From the NCBI GenBank assembly GCA_013399875.1, contig VXAZ01001836.1, positions 1,798,001 to 1,862,000 of the forward strand: a stretch of DNA of 64,000 nucleotides, in the 5' to 3' direction. A model generated the notes under the pieces. The model did not search any database and was not told the origin of the DNA. It saw only the letters and a program-made list of their open reading frames with translations. A program made the translations under genes and the position numbers. Every line of letters starts with the position of its first letter. Position 1 is the stretch's first letter. Of this stretch, positions 12,801 to 27,441 are shown piece after piece. Source of the stretch: Gymnorhina tibicen. Its lineage: Eukaryota; Chordata; Aves; Passeriformes; Artamidae.

Positions 12801-15800
12801 TCTAGCTGTGATAATTTTATTATTATATATAGATATTCAGTATCAGGGTGACTAGATTTGAACTACAATGTAAAGCCATTCACTAGCAGATAGAAAAATT
12901 AAAAAAAGTTCACTGATTTATATTGAAAAAAAGTCAGAGAAAGATTTAGTCAATATAGTCAAATTTACTGATAAAGCTAAATAATGTATATCCCCTAATG
13001 AAAAAAAATTAAAAATTTAATGCAAAGCTAAATAAAGATGTACTTGTGCATTTGAATTGCATTATCTTCCCAATATAAAATTTTTATCGCAATGAAATTA
13101 AGATTACAAAGTGAAAGCAAAATACGGATATGTACATATATCTGCGCACACGTCAAACTTGATAGACAAGGATCAGAAACGTAAATCTAGAGCAATTTTA
13201 TTTACTTTCATAAGTACTCAAAGCAAGTTAAGTCAGGTACAAATCATTGCATTATGTTTTGCTTAGATTTGCCCAAATTTCTGGGTGTAAGTCTATGTCT
13301 ACATGCTGCCAGATCAGCAGTTTGGAAGTGGGAGGCTGAAGCAAGCCAAGATTTCAGTGTTATCTCTTCCAAATTTTTCTGGTACATTAGCAACCATTTT
13401 CTGGCTGCAGACAATACCATACTGTATGTGTCATATAGTTAGTACTGTGCCTTAATTTCAGATGGAAAACTGCCTCTCAAAATAGAGCAGAGAGTGAATT
13501 AAAAAAGAACGTCATCATACCAGAACTGTGAGAAAATAGAAAAGACAGAGGACCGTATTTTCAAGTTCCTTGGCTATACCACAACATATGGTCTAGAGAA
13601 CATTTTATGTTTAAAACCTCTCCAAAATACTGAATTGTCATTCATAAGAAGACTCTTCTGTGCTTTTGAATTCTGAGTACTAGAATTAATCTCATTTTGT
13701 CTTTATTGTTGGCATAAATCCACATTTTCCAGTAGTAACTAAGATAAGAAATTTATCTCAGAAGTATCCTTTGTTTTCTGGTCTCTGTTGAAATGGCCAG
13801 GAAGCTTTCTACATACAAACCCTGACTTTTTGAATTTGGGAGAGTTGTGTTACTGGGATGAATTGACTGTACAGAATTTCAACGTTATGATTAAAACCAA
13901 ACAGCTTTCCCCATCCCAGATACTTTTCAATTTCAAGATTCAAATTACTACCTTTTTAAACCCTGGGGAAGAAGGATTTTGAGCCGTGAGTATTTTAGTT
14001 TATATTTCAAACACCAAGATCTGTCCCAAACTCACTGGGAGCTGTCCATCAAAACCCTGCCGTTTTAAAAATATGTAACTCAGGTAGGACAATAAGTTAA
14101 ACTTCAGAACACTGTTCTGAAAGGACTATTAAGATTTCTAGTACAAACAAGCTCTCTCAGTTGCAACTTAATGTTGCTTTCAAATATTTAACCTATGACG
14201 TAATATGAATTACACGGTATTTTTAATTGCCATAGTTAAAGCAGTAATCATCTTTGAGAAAAATCTTGGTCACACACGAGTCCTGATTTCTGGAATACCA
14301 AAACTATAATTATAAATCTCCTTATATTCCATGTAATACCACTTCAGTTATCCTACTTTGCTCTCCTCTGTACAAACCGATTATCAACTGCTTTTGGCTG
14401 CTTTGTGAGAGATACAGGAAGTGACCTTAACATACCCATAGCAGCCACATGAGGATCATGCTAAAGTTAGGAAACTCTCCCAGGGCAACAGGAGCAGAGG
14501 CTATCCTGAATTTCATTGTCATTGTCTGTTGAATGACATCACTTACACAACTTGTATGGCATCTAGAGAACAAACCCAGCATAGAGGTATCCCATTCTAA
14601 AGGAACACTTTTCCCTTACCAAATTTTAGTTAATGTCCAGGCTCCAGTATAACTAAAATGAAAGCACGGGTTAAACCATCTTACATGTACTCTGAGGTTG
14701 GACCTTTCTATCTGCACTAAATCCCAATGTTGCGCTGCTTCAGTCTGTAATTAAAGAGTGTGACATCAATCTACTGTGCTAGGTATTTTCTAGTTCTACA
14801 AACGCTGTAAATGCCTACTATTTTGTAAACAAAATTAGAATAATACAATGGTCTGGAGGTTGTTTTATTTAAAGGGTTTTATATGACAAATCTATTATAG
14901 AATGCTGCTTAATTGGGACCTAGAATAAAAGCACTGTAACAAAAAAGGGAAAATACTTTCATGAGCTTCATCCAGTACATGAAATTCACTATTATGCTTT
15001 CTGTGCATTTGGATAGTCATACAATGCATGAGGGGTTGAAATTACTTTTGAATACAATGTGTTTTGAAATAAAGTTTTCCAAGTTGGAATGTATTTCCAT
15101 ATAGGCTGCAAGGAAAATGCGAGGAAAATTGGTTTACTTAGAAATAATAAACCAATCCATCAGTCCATCTTGATGACACTGATACTATCTAGCAATGAGG
15201 TTGATGTATGAAAATTTCTTTATCCAGAAAAGTATGCAGGTCCATGCTTAAACATACGTGTTTGCGTACAAACCAACCAGGTTAAGCATGTGCTAATTAT
15301 GCATGTTCCTGTGCAGAAGGGCAATATTCCTTTCATTGGTGAAGGACCTAGCATAACCAGCAGAAATGCCAGAATTTTCTGAAAGGAGGGAAACAAAGGA
15401 GTGAGCTGCAGGTTATCTGCAATAAGAGCAATAAGTAAAAGATGTGGGAGTTTGAGGTTACCCTGGGATGAAACACAGAAATGGGTACAGAATGATGTAA
15501 GAACTCTCTGTTAGAATTTCCTCCTCTTAGTTATTGTGGAAGACATCCAGCTCAGGAGAATAGTTTTGGCCCTTTAGAGGAAGTGTTCAATTACAGGCAT
15601 AATGTGACTGGTTTGTCCTGAGCTTTTGCTATTTGATGGGACATGGGTTTCATGTAACACCCCCACAAATCCTGATGAAGTTAGGAGGAGATACAGAGGT
15701 TATGACCAGTCTTCCAAATCAATACACTAAGTTTTTTTAACTGAACAATATTTTACATTTGTTTTGATAATGAAAATATTCTAAATGCTGATAGTATTTT

Positions 15801-17721
15801 GCATTTTTAGCAGTACACCATAATTTATTTTGTAAGAAAATGCAATGTCAAGAAACTGATTCTTCAGATAATTCCTCTTGACTATATTTCTTATTATGAA
15901 AATTCTACTTATCATTACATAGGGTAAATATATGATTTGTAAATATTTCTGCCTTGGTGTATTTTCCGCCAAAAATGATTTCTAAAATTTAAGAAAAATA
16001 AAAACTAATTTCTCAAGTGGACTTCCATAGCACTTAAAAACGCACAGCAAATAGAGTCACACCAAGTAAATTCAGGACAGTTAATGATAGTCTATGGAAA
16101 CTAGTCTATAAATTCTTGATTAAGGAAAAACCCAGAGTAAAAAAAGCACAAATTGAGAGTGGGAAGAATGTATTCTAGTGGAATAAATAACTCCCTGTGG
16201 ACTGGCATACACTGTAAAAAATTACTTATTTTAATTCTGACATATATTAGACATTCAGTTCTCTTGCTAGTAACTAGTTATGGCCAAAGTATGCAATTCA
16301 TTATTCATACCATCATAAGAGAAAACCATCACGTCCAGTGAAGAGATGCTATGGAGTTTCAGACCTGAAATGTGCTCTAGCTTTTAATAACTGCTGACTA
16401 GATTTAGCTTGATTCATTAATAGCCTCAAAACTCCCTATTCAGACAGTGTGCCATATAGAAATATGGCTGCTTGCACTTTACTGATCATCTTCTTATTCA
16501 GAATACTAAGAAGATGCCTGCGTTAAAGCACAATAAAGTTTGAAGCCTTTATAGAAATACTAGAGCACTGGATAGAAAAGTAAAACATCCCCACCACTTT
16601 AATAACATTTTTGCATTCTCTTGTCTTGGTATTTTGAGATGTGGGGTGTTGTTTTTTTAAAAATACATTCTCAAGCATATCAGATCTGCACAGAAAGTCA
16701 AAAAATTCACACTACATATACCCCAGAGGCTAGAATTACTTCCTTCCCAAATAAATAATTAGGCAGATTTACAAAACGCACACTATTTTCCCAAGTGAAT
16801 GGAACGGCTCCAAGCGATTAAATACATAATTAGGTTGTTTTTCTAAAATGCTTATTATTTACCTGAGAGTCTCATCGCAGACTCCTGGTAAATACTGTCT
16901 CCCTGCTAGCAGTTATTACCAAAAACGCCTCCATAATTTCCAGCCTTCCTCCAGCAGTGATATCAACAGAGGATATTACTTTGGGGCCATGGATCATGAA
17001 AAGCAAAATCTGGCTGTGCCAGGCAGCCCATTTAACTGACAAGCGGAGCTTCCTTTGTACCTGGCATTGCACTCTTTCATTTTCCAAACACAGTAGAAAG
17101 CAAACAAAAGGACTTTTTAGTACTTTAGTTCATGTTTTACCTGGCCAGAAATTCTGCTGAAGGCTGTGCCTATGTGTGCTTATGTGCATGCATGGCTACA
17201 GAAGAAAAGAGAGAAAAAAGCCCCAAGTTCTTATTAACTGTTTTCTACCTGGTAAGGATAATGAAGGAAACATGTTTGTAAAAAAAACAAATAATCAAGG
17301 CTTTGAGCGCCACGCTGCATTTGACACAAAATTCTCTTTCCCAAACAGCTGTCTTGGGCTAGGTTATCAGAGCATACCAGCCTTCACTTTGTAACTATTC
17401 CCATTGCCTCTCTCTAGGGGACACACGGCCACAGTGCCAGGCATTCAACACGTGAATGTGAATATTCCTGCTCACCAGGTGGGAAAGAAAAAGGTCAGGC
17501 AATAAGACCTAGCTGGTTCTCCTATGCAGCCAAGGGACAATACCAAATGCCCTTTTTCTAGTGATCACAGACAAAAACCTGACCCTCAGAAGCAAACCCT
17601 TTTCATTACTCCACCTCCAGAGTCAGTTTTCCTTAGGCTTTCATCTGGTGAGAGGCCTCACTACTTTGTCGTCCTTACAGAAGAGATCAAGAGTGACTGG
17701 AATCTCAATTATAATAAAAGA

Positions 17722-17818
17722 GGTTAGGAGACAGAAAGGCATGACAAGGTGAGGGAGAGAAAAGAAAGACAAAAGGAGAAATGAAGAGCAAGAGAAAAAG
17801 GTGGAAAAGAATCAGAGG
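17722..17818 (+). other. Purine-rich stretch
   Basis: About 100 bases that are mostly A and G on the plus strand (GAGGGAGAGAAAAGAAAGAC-like), hence pyrimidine-rich in the parkin pre-mRNA. A similar purine-rich stretch lies near 34561-34660. No gene or repeat was recognised. Confidence 0.55.
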
Positions 17819-20589
17819 TTGTGCCAGCAATATTTAGGGATCAGCAAATAAGGCAACAGAGATGGGCAGACAACAAAGGGAATGGCAGTGAAGGACAGAA
17901 TAGAAAACATTTTACTTCCCAGAAACTAAAAAAATAAATAAATCATGAAAAGAAATAATGTAGAACCAAGATAGGCATATTCTTGGGGAAAAATAAAGAA
18001 AAGGAACAAATAGAGAAAGAAATCAGAACAACTAAGCAGGAGAATTTTAATGGGCATGCCTTTGTCACTTTATTTCCCAGTTGAGTCATTTGTCTGGTTT
18101 TTAACACCTTCAGCTAAGCTATTTACGTTTTACAGACAGCTTTACACATATGTTTTACATTTTTATGTGTTATATAGATATACATGAATTCACAGTCAAA
18201 CCAAATATCTTAAACGGGGGTGAGAATTCCTTCAGATTTCCAGTTTGGTATTAATACAGTAAAACTCTGTCGTGAATATTCTGGTTATTTCTGTAAAAGT
18301 CTAACAGCAAAAGCATTCTTGAAGCACTGGTGTCTCATGCAGTGTTAGCCGCAAAGCTGGAGGTGGAGTAGCTGAGGTGTGCACCAAGTGGCAAGAACTG
18401 CACACTTTGCCAGGTCATTGCTTTTATAGCAGTACCTCATTTTTTATGAGGTTTGAAAAGAGACATCTAGGGCAAAGGGGAACAGAGAAGAAAAGAAAAC
18501 AGGTACTGACTGACAGGCAGATAGTGTACTCGCAGTCACCCACTAGGATGCTGATAGACGGTCTCACTTTCAAATATAACTGTTTCCTAACATTCTGATA
18601 TCTGTTAAAAATAAATAGCTTATAGAATGCATCTTAGTGCTTCAGTCTAGGCCTGCTCAAGGCACCTAAGGCTTAACATTCCACCTATTATGTAATCTTA
18701 TGAATGTTGCTGTACTACAACTTATTACTTGCTGTTGAAATTTTTCCATGGGCATTTGTAGTAAGCAAAGTATGCTAAGCTACTGACAGAAAAAGTGTGA
18801 ATATTTGAACTTAAGTTGTTAGTGAAGGACATGACTAACAAGGATCTGTCAAGTTTCACTTCCACAGGTGTTTCAGAAATGAGAAAGTCTTGTAAGAACT
18901 TCGTTCACTGTTATTAAAACAATGTATAAGCAAAATGTATGTTTCACTTCATTTTCAACTAACTGTATCTCATGTGCCTTTATTCCTACCTTGGCTGTGT
19001 ATCAGAATGAATTGTGTACTATGGAAGTCCCTTCTTAGAAGATGTCCCTGATTCTGTCCAGAGGTGCTCGACAGAATCACCATACTCTGCAAACTCCAGT
19101 CTTAGTTTCCTTAAAGATATCTATGTGTTATTGTAAAAAACATATTGCAGTAAATATAGGGATATTCAAATTTTCTGGCAAATTCTATTGTCCTATTAGT
19201 TTCACTGAAAAAATGAGGCTACGTTGGTTTTAAAACTGGAAAATGAAACATAAACATTTCTAACTAGCCCAAATCTATCAGGCATCAAAGCAAAAAAAGC
19301 TAACTATAAGCATCCTAATAACTCCTTTATAACAGCATATTAAAACTCACCATCTGCTTAAGCACGTGTATTTTCTATCTTAAAGAATCTAGACTTATTT
19401 CCAAATAAGACTACTCTGTTATCATATGGTGGCAAATTTCTATAAGCAACAGATAATTGTAGATAATAATTTCCATGCTTATAAGAAGGGAAGGAAACAA
19501 GGCTGCTAGATGACAATAGGTGACACAATGGCGTTTTTAATGTGAAAAAGGATTCCCCATGGGCCAGAATGAGAGTATTGTTATTGCATACAGACCTTTC
19601 ATCCATCACCAGTTTCATTCACTGCTATATTGGACTGTATTTGACCCTGACACACAATCAAAATCTCTTTCCTAAATTACATGCCTTATCTCCTTTCCCC
19701 CATTTATTTGTTGTCTTGAAATACATTTCTGGGGAGACAGAATTTATTGAGAAGGAGTTTGAACCATGTTACTTTTTATAACCCTCACTTGCACCTACAT
19801 TGTGCAATCATTTGACACATCTGCTACATTAAGAACAAATCTGATTTAAGAGTTTTAATAAGACCTTGCATCAATAAATTATAACAGATTGGTGATTAGT
19901 AGTATTATTTATATGCAATATTTTTGTACCCCTTATAATGCTGATGTGTGCTTCACAGGGATTAATTATTTTCATAATTTTGTCTAAGTAGTAATATAGA
20001 AAATGTCAAAAAGAAAATTAGATTTTCACTTCCCAGACACAGAAATTTAATTAAAGCCAACTCCTTGTTGAAGGGGAATGTCCTTAGCTGGTTCTGTAAT
20101 ATGGAAGCAGCTCTACATGCTGCCATGTGGGAGACCAAGGCTCAGAAAGTGACTCAGGGAATATTAATCACTAGGCTTCAGAGACTAAACACATGCTGAA
20201 TGTGCCACAGTAGGTCCCAGCAGGTTATTTATGGAGTATATAAGTTAGCAGAGAGCAATGATTTCTTATACAGGCTGCTGCTTGCACAGCCCACTTCAGG
20301 GATGGCGTTATACTGAAAGAAACCCTCTGCTTAGATAAAAACTTATCCATAAGGAAATATCTAATTATCCAAACATGGAAGGTCAGCTTCCCCTCATGCT
20401 GCACGAGTGTAAGATAAAGACCTCAAACAAATTCCAGCTGTAAAAATCAACATCTTCTTCAGTCTGTTGGATATTTTTAGGACAAACAGGTGTAGCCAGT
20501 CTGTGGAAGAACAGTTCACATATAAACTACTGAACTACTGTCACCGAAAGCTAAATTCCCAGCCCTATGAGAGAAACTGGAGGCATTAT

Positions 20590-20790
20590 TTACTCATTTT
20601 ACCTACCCTTGCTCTTTAATCTTTTTTCTTTCATGCCTTGAATAGTCACCAACACTTCTCCTTAATTCCCTGCCTCTTTGGCCTCTCTCAGTTCCTTCCC
20701 TTCATGACTCCTCTTTCTTCTATTCCCTGTATTATTATTCCTTCCTTCTATTAATCTCAATTGTTCCCATCTTTCACCCAGAGACCTCCT
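20590..20790 (+). other. Pyrimidine-rich stretch
   Basis: About 200 bases dominated by C and T on the plus strand, for example CTTCTCCTTAATTCCCTGCC and CTCCTCTTTCTTCTATTCCC. It is purine-rich on the transcript strand. It has no unit repeat and no recognisable origin. Confidence 0.55.
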
Positions 20791-23700
20791 CATGAACATT
20801 AACTGCCTGTGGACTAGAATGGGAGCACTGAGCAAGGCCATTCAGGACTTGGAACACCACCCATGGAACTGAATGTAGTCCTGGTTCAAAGTGAATCTGC
20901 AGCCATGAATGAACACAAAAGTTTCTTTTTCAGAAGCTGACCCTTCTTTCTTAAAAAATATATTTCTCTGGAGAAGAAAGGCATTAAGGACATACAGTCA
21001 AAATCATTGTACTTGCTATAACAGCACTTACATAAGATGAATTAGAAAATAGCTTGAATTAAAAACCCATCCAAGCAGTTCAGCATAAAGTTGGTGACTA
21101 ACAAAACTGTATGACTTGATTTTACTGTTCGTGTGTGTGATGATTTTTGTCAGTCAGATGGCAACTTAAAAGTGACTTGTCAACCAAATACCCATGACAA
21201 TTAATCATTGTAAGGTAAACAAGTATGGGCAGAAGTGCTTTCAGTCAGAACAAATACCTTTCATTTCCAAAGACAAAGTTACAGCTTTCACTGGCTCCAG
21301 CTGAGACAAAAATTCACCTTTTCAGCTGGACATAGAAATGGTGAAAGACAGATAGACCCCTCTGCACACACTTCTGCCACTGCTCCAGTACGTTTATGTT
21401 GACACACGCCAGATCATTTTATACGAGAAGTGTGCTTTGAAAGTTCATTTCTAGTTCCTTTTAAAGTCGATTAATTTCTATGCAAGATTTTTTCCTTATC
21501 TTTTGTCCTTCATTACTGCTAACCAGATTAAGCCTATGTGCACTGTCATCTCTATGCAATTTACAACTGAAATACATTGCAATAGAAGGACTAGTGAGAG
21601 ATAAGGGAGAAAAACACCTTATGGGTAGGATATCTCATGCAGAATTTAATTATGGCCACTCAGATTTCTATAAGTATCACATTGTATGATTCACTGTAGC
21701 TGTTCCCAGAGAAGAATCCAACGCCTGCTTCAAATATACCATGGGATCAAGCTCTGCTTGTTCTGTAGATTTGGAGGCTGTTTAGATAATAAGTTGGCAA
21801 TCTGTAGCCACAGAAGCAGCACAAAGACTTGAGGGAACAAACCTCAGATGTCACTGCTCGAACTTCAGTCAACACTGAAAATGGAAATGAAAGAGCTGCT
21901 GTGACTTCTAACCATGTCCTTTGAGCTACTCTCATGAGCTTGTGCAAGTAAAGGAACACAAAAAAACACTTGATACACTGTTAGCTCATATTTATTTTAT
22001 GACCACAATGAGAAGAGAATGCAGAAGACCATAAAAAATTCTTCAGGAAACTACTTCAGGAAAGTTCCGCAAATTCAACCAATCCTTGAGAGTAAAAATC
22101 TGGTTTATCTATATGTTTTCGGCTCCCTTCTCAGTCAAAGTCTGCTTCTGTATGCTCAGATTCTTTATACCAACAAGAAATTACAAAAAGTTTACAGCTG
22201 CCAAGAATTTAACAGCTCCTGAATATTAAACTTAAGGAGCACTTTGCATTAATTCCTAAAGCTGCAAATATGTGTACTTTCAATCCCTTTTATTTTATTC
22301 CTCTAATAATCACTTCGATTTCCTTAATTTCGTGATTTCCTAAGGTATCTCAAATGTGTTTAAGCAGGGTTATTGGAGAACACAGATTTCAGAAACTGTT
22401 GACATATTGAGGCTTCACACCAGGCAACTCTTATTTCTTATACCAACTGGTTCACTTTAGGCCCCACCAAACTATGCACGGTTCTACATCACATTCTTGA
22501 GAAGGTTCTGTTCATAGAACACTGACCTTCACTCTAAATCCCCTTGCATACACACACCTTCTGAAATTTACTGGAGCTTTTCTCTATAACAGAAAAGATT
22601 CAAATACACTATTTGGTGTGGTCAAATCACAGTTGTCCTCCTCCCTTCTACTTACAAACTTTGCTTAAGCTGTTCATTCTTCCCTTTTCTAAAAGGGCAC
22701 TAGGATTTTGAAAGATGGTTCAGAGATTCATGACTGCATTGACATACTGTTATTATACAAATAGCATGTAATGTGGATAAAAAATTTAATCTAACCCTAG
22801 AAGCTTTCCTTCAGTGGAACGTGGTTCTTGAGGCAATTTATTATACTTTAAAGCTTTAGTCCTTTTTATTAGCAGTTCCATACACAAATTGGGGTAATTA
22901 TCCTTATTTATTTATATACCTGTGGTAAAATCAGAGTACTTCCAGATACAATAGTGTTTTACAGTCATCAGGAGAACTGCATCTTCTATCTGGATTCCTT
23001 TAAAATACATCATGCATACGATTACTCATAAGAAATAAAGTGATGCAAAGACATTTTTGCAAAGTGCCTGCAGCAGTGTAAAACCTTACCTTTCCTTGGC
23101 GTCACCAACTTTTCTACTACCAAAGAACTGTGGAAGCTTATTTTACACTGGGGACCAAGATCCATAATGCTCTAATGCTGTTTTAAAAGTGCAACTGTGT
23201 TCATAGGAACATAATGTGTTTAAAAGGGGTAATACACTGCATATTTGTATACAATTCCTTCTTTGAGGTAATGCTATAAGAGTCTTTGCCCTGCAGAGTA
23301 ACTAAATAACCATAAATGATCTTTCATGCATATGCAAATCTATCCCTCTAAGCACCTTATTAATTATTTCAAAGATACTTGGAGGTCACCACTCATGGAA
23401 ATTTCTATGCATGAAGCCTCATTAATACAAGACACCACACAGAGAGCTGGGATAGATTTTTGTTGCTATTTAACAAGGGCAGAGAGTATAATCTGTAACA
23501 TTTACTTTTTTCTTTTAATGACCAGTGAAATTCAGCCAGCTCCGATCTGCAAGTCCTTCCTCTGAGCCGATACAGTGGGTTTGAGTTGCGGGGTTGCTGC
23601 CACACTCCTGTGAACAGCTAATCCTATCAATGCACCAGTTACTGTGCTCAGAGCGCTGGTGCTCAAAGCTGGCTGTTCTCGGCTAGAGTACTGCTGCCTG

Positions 23701-26700
23701 GCACTTGATTAGCAGCTGAACACTAAGGAAATAGTGTTCTTCCAAAAATCACAGAAATGACACTTCTTGTTGTGGAACAAAGTGAAGCTATGGCACTATT
23801 GAGGTGATGTATCATAGCTCATCAGCTGAGATGATAGCTTTCTTTTGAACACATATTATCTCCTGCTTAAGTAGGTCCTGTAACAGAAATCAAAGGAAAG
23901 CAAGGATATAACCACACAAAATACCTGAATGCAATGACAAAATGCATCCTCTGGCACATCTGTGCCAGGAAGCAAGAAATTAAAACTACTTGAGAAGCCC
24001 TATTTATCTGAAATCCCTAGATCCTTTCCAGCTCAAGTTCTCATACACTTGTGATGATAACACTGATCTCGTCTGTCACAGTGACCCTTTGCTGTAGCAG
24101 CTGCTGTTTATTTTTATTCTGTTGTGTGTGTGGTGCTTTCACCTCTAGGTTGATCCAATAAAAGATATAAAAAACTTGCTATGTTGGTATATTCCCTTGA
24201 TAAAAATCGGGAACAGTGAGTCAAATGTTAATGGAAACTGCAGGCTATGTTCATTATGTTATCTCTATTTTTGAAAAACACTAGAATGAACAGAACTAAT
24301 TGGAAGTGCCAACAATTTAAATACGTTTAATTACAAAATCAAACCCTCCTGTACAGTTTGAGGGCAATGCGTGCACATATGCCTTGAAGAAATGTGCTAG
24401 TTTTTAGTAAATCTACTCTTACATGAGAATGATAAAATAACTTTTAAAAAGTCCAAGCCTCAAACTTCAAGACCTCATAAACACTATTTTAGCATTAGTC
24501 TGTGGTATTTAAAAATACATGTATTAATGCAGACTCTTTTGAGCTGTCTGTGCAACCTGGTCAGCTACCATAATACAAATCTCATCAGAGTGAACATAAT
24601 TTTGTTTTGTATTCCTCCTTTTAGACGAAGGCTCAAATGAACCTCTATCCTTTCAATAAAGCTCAGACCTAACATCTTTTTACTTCAAGTCATGCTCTAT
24701 TAGGGATTATCTATAACATGTATTAAACCCACATTACCAGAATAAGAAAGAAAAGCCTTTTCTTGGCATGTCCCATGGTGTTCATTCCTGTCAAGGGGAA
24801 TTCATTTTAGGCTTCACTGAGGTAATTAGAAAAAGCTGTGTCAAATAGTGCTTTATCATACTCACACGTAAATACAAACTGCAAATTGCAGTTGCAAAAT
24901 GAAGACTGCGAACTGTAGACTGTAAAGATGCCATTTTATGCTATTCAGTAGAAGTACCATGATAAGTGGAAAAGAAAATCAAGTGACACTGTTGTGAATG
25001 TTTCTTAACTGAATTCATTGATGATGAAAGCTGCTGCATTCATAGCTATGAAGGAGGCTAAAACCCCTTGTATCTGAACAGTAGGAAGGGGTTGGCAACT
25101 CAGGCATGCCTCCTCCTCACAGGTATGATGAAACTCAGTCTCATGACTTTCTCAAAGGACAAAAAGTAATCACTAGTTCCTAACTCAAGTATAACTTTAT
25201 ACTAGAGACAACCAAATTACTTGTCTATCAGGAAGTTAGGTTCAGCTGCAGAAATGAACCAGTGAAGTTACAACAGCCCTGCTCAAAGTCTTCATTCTGC
25301 AAAGCAGCTTGAAAGAGAATACTTCCAAATGCTTTTTTTTTTTATTCAAAACCGCTAACATAACAGAGACAATTGATGGAGGTAACAAGCAGTGAGAGAG
25401 AGAAGAAGTGTTGCAACTGTATTACTGTTATACTACTGCTATTAGAACTACTTTAAGTATTTTGAAAACAACTTTCTGATTTGGGGAGTTCTGAAACTTT
25501 GAGATTAGCAATATTTTAGTCTTCCCATATTTAGCTGTTGCAACACTTAAGAGTACAACACAGCTGAGGCTAGATTGGCAACAATTGCTTCTTTTCCCTT
25601 CCCTCAGCTGAACCCTATCTCACTTGAACAGTAGAAGTACACCCATCCTTTGTGCACCCTCTATGGTATACCCTTTCTTAAGCCAAACCCATGCCTTCCT
25701 CACAACTCCAAGACTGAAACCACAACCCTGAGCATCCCAGCACCATCTTCTTGCATATTCTCCTCCTCCCATCCCTACTCTGCTTCTACTGTTCAATTCC
25801 CATAATGTTCAACTTCAGCAAACAGAAAAGAGAAAAAGACTGGCTTGCAACTGATAGCCAGGGGTAAAAACTTCTGAAAACTTCTTAGTCTCCTCTCTGA
25901 GTAAAAGGACTTCTGAACTGAATGACTGGAGTTGAAGATACATGAAAAAATCCTAATACAAGTTTTGTGCAGCATGACAAGCAATGGATTTACAGAGAGA
26001 AGAGGCAGAAGGGTCATTAGTTTGACATATCAGCCTGAACTGGAGGAAGCTCTGTGACACCAGCCAGAGCAGTGAGGAGGCCCACAAGCAAGGAGAAAGA
26101 TGAGCTGCCTGCTGCACCACTGGCATAACTGATTAACCTAAGGAGCTAACAGAAGAAAATGGAAGAAAATCAATAAAAGAGGAGAGAAAAAGAAGGATTC
26201 TACTTAAGCAGCTTATTAATTTGTGTGGGAGCAGAAAATGGATTAACTTCTGGAGAAGCAAGGAAGGCAGCTGAGAGTACAGACTGACCACACAGTACTA
26301 TGCTAATGTAAAGGTCAAGGAAAGAACACTGGGTATAAAGTTCCTGTTCAGTTTCTCATGACAAGTTTTCCTACACAACATCAAAAATTATTTCGTGCAG
26401 GATGACATCAGTGTGTAAATACAGCAGCAGAGTGACCTGTTTAGGGGGAAGTAAAATAAGACCTGGCAACACAGCACATACACAGCAGTTCTATTGAAAT
26501 GTGAAGAAACATTGCTTGCTTGCTCTTGAAGCAATTAAAAATAAATAATTTAAAATGTTTCTTACTACTGTACTTTCAATATCCTCAAGGCATGTTCTCA
26601 GATTAAATAGATGCCACTCTCCTAAGAACTTTGGTCAATTTTTCTCCCATCTAGTGGGGTTTCAAACTTATTTATCAGCCATTCCGGTAACCAGGCAAAC

Positions 26701-27409
26701 CCATCTTCTATGCAGCTTCTAAAATGCTGTAAAATTATTCTCATACCACGATGCAGCACTTGAGACAGACATATATGCTCAAATTCTAATTTAGCACCAA
26801 GAAAAAAGAATTCTATGTATAGAATATACTTCTTCATAGCAAAATTTTTGACAAATTTGCAGTACACATGCCAGAGTAATTGAATCATTCTCAAAACAAA
26901 TCGTCCATATTCCATTTAAGTCTTTGTTTAGCTAAGCCAAACTTTGTTTCCTACTCAGGTAAAACACTTAACTACATTTCATTCAATGAAGCAATAATTA
27001 GCAGTAATGACTTCACCAACAGGAAGATTATTTAAAATTCCTGTTGCAGTCCTCTTTTATTAGTGCTTGAAGACAGACTAAGAAAGTTAATATTTTACTT
27101 AATTTGAAAGTGGAAATGTGGAGGTCAAGGTGTTTTGGGTTCTTTTAACCTGAGTGTAATGCTATCATCTGCTTGCACTTCGTGATTATAAAATACTAAT
27201 GTGAAGAAAGTAAACATTTGATTTTAAAAGAAATGCCCTTTGGAATCCAGTTAATTCTCCAGTTCCCATGCTTAGCAAAAGCCACTTCAATATTCAAGTA
27301 TTTTCTCCAAGAAATTAAACAACTCCTATGAATGCCGTATAATTTCACTGATATACTCAAAACTAATAGGTGATTAAAAAAATCTGACCCTGAAATCAAA
27401 ATCACATTT

Positions 27410-27423
27410 AAAAAAAAAAAAAA
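27410..27423 (-). other. U-run just downstream of the donor
   Basis: There are 14 consecutive A on the plus strand, which is U14 in the parkin pre-mRNA, at intron positions +16 to +29. U-rich tracts just after weak donors are known binding places for TIA1-type proteins that help U1 snRNP. A role here is inference; the run could equally be an ordinary homopolymer. Confidence 0.6.
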
Positions 27424-27432
27424 TCATCTGGA

Positions 27433-27441
27433 ACATACCAA
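27433..27441 (-). other. PRKN: 5' splice site (donor) of the parkin exon
   Basis: The minus strand reads TTG|GTATGT, with the GT at 27438-27437. Intron positions +1 to +6 (GTATGT) differ from the GTAAGT consensus at +4. The exon side (TTG) matches MAG only at the last base, so this is a usable but not ideal donor. Continued translation past it leaves the parkin sequence at once, which confirms the exon end. Confidence 0.92.

Larger units (their letters stand above)
8079..27409. other. Intronic DNA, nothing recognised apart from listed repeats
   Basis: AT-rich, with a purine-rich bias at about 8450-8850, alternating purine-pyrimidine tracts near 11450-11510 (TGTGTGAGTATGTACACATA-like) and a small GC-richer spot near 23570-23700. 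Frames of 60-100 codons occur on both strands but carry no recognisable domain and lie without splice or expression context. Confidence 0.6.
1..27438 (-). other. PRKN: Part of the parkin intron following the exon (human intron 7), 5' end of the intron at 27438
   Basis: All sequence to the left of the exon is intron or beyond on the transcript strand. I searched by eye for the next exon (encoding a [12 protein letters not shown]-like stretch) and did not see it, so the intron very likely continues past position 1. The content is AT-rich single-copy-looking DNA with many short A/T runs. Apart from the CR1 at 7167-8078 and the small structures listed separately, I recognise no gene, RNA gene or mobile element. 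Confidence 0.85.

Noticed and set aside
1..27438. Parkin exon 8 (62 nt in human) downstream of exon 7
   Set aside because: No stretch resembling [20 protein letters not shown] was found by eye on the minus strand.
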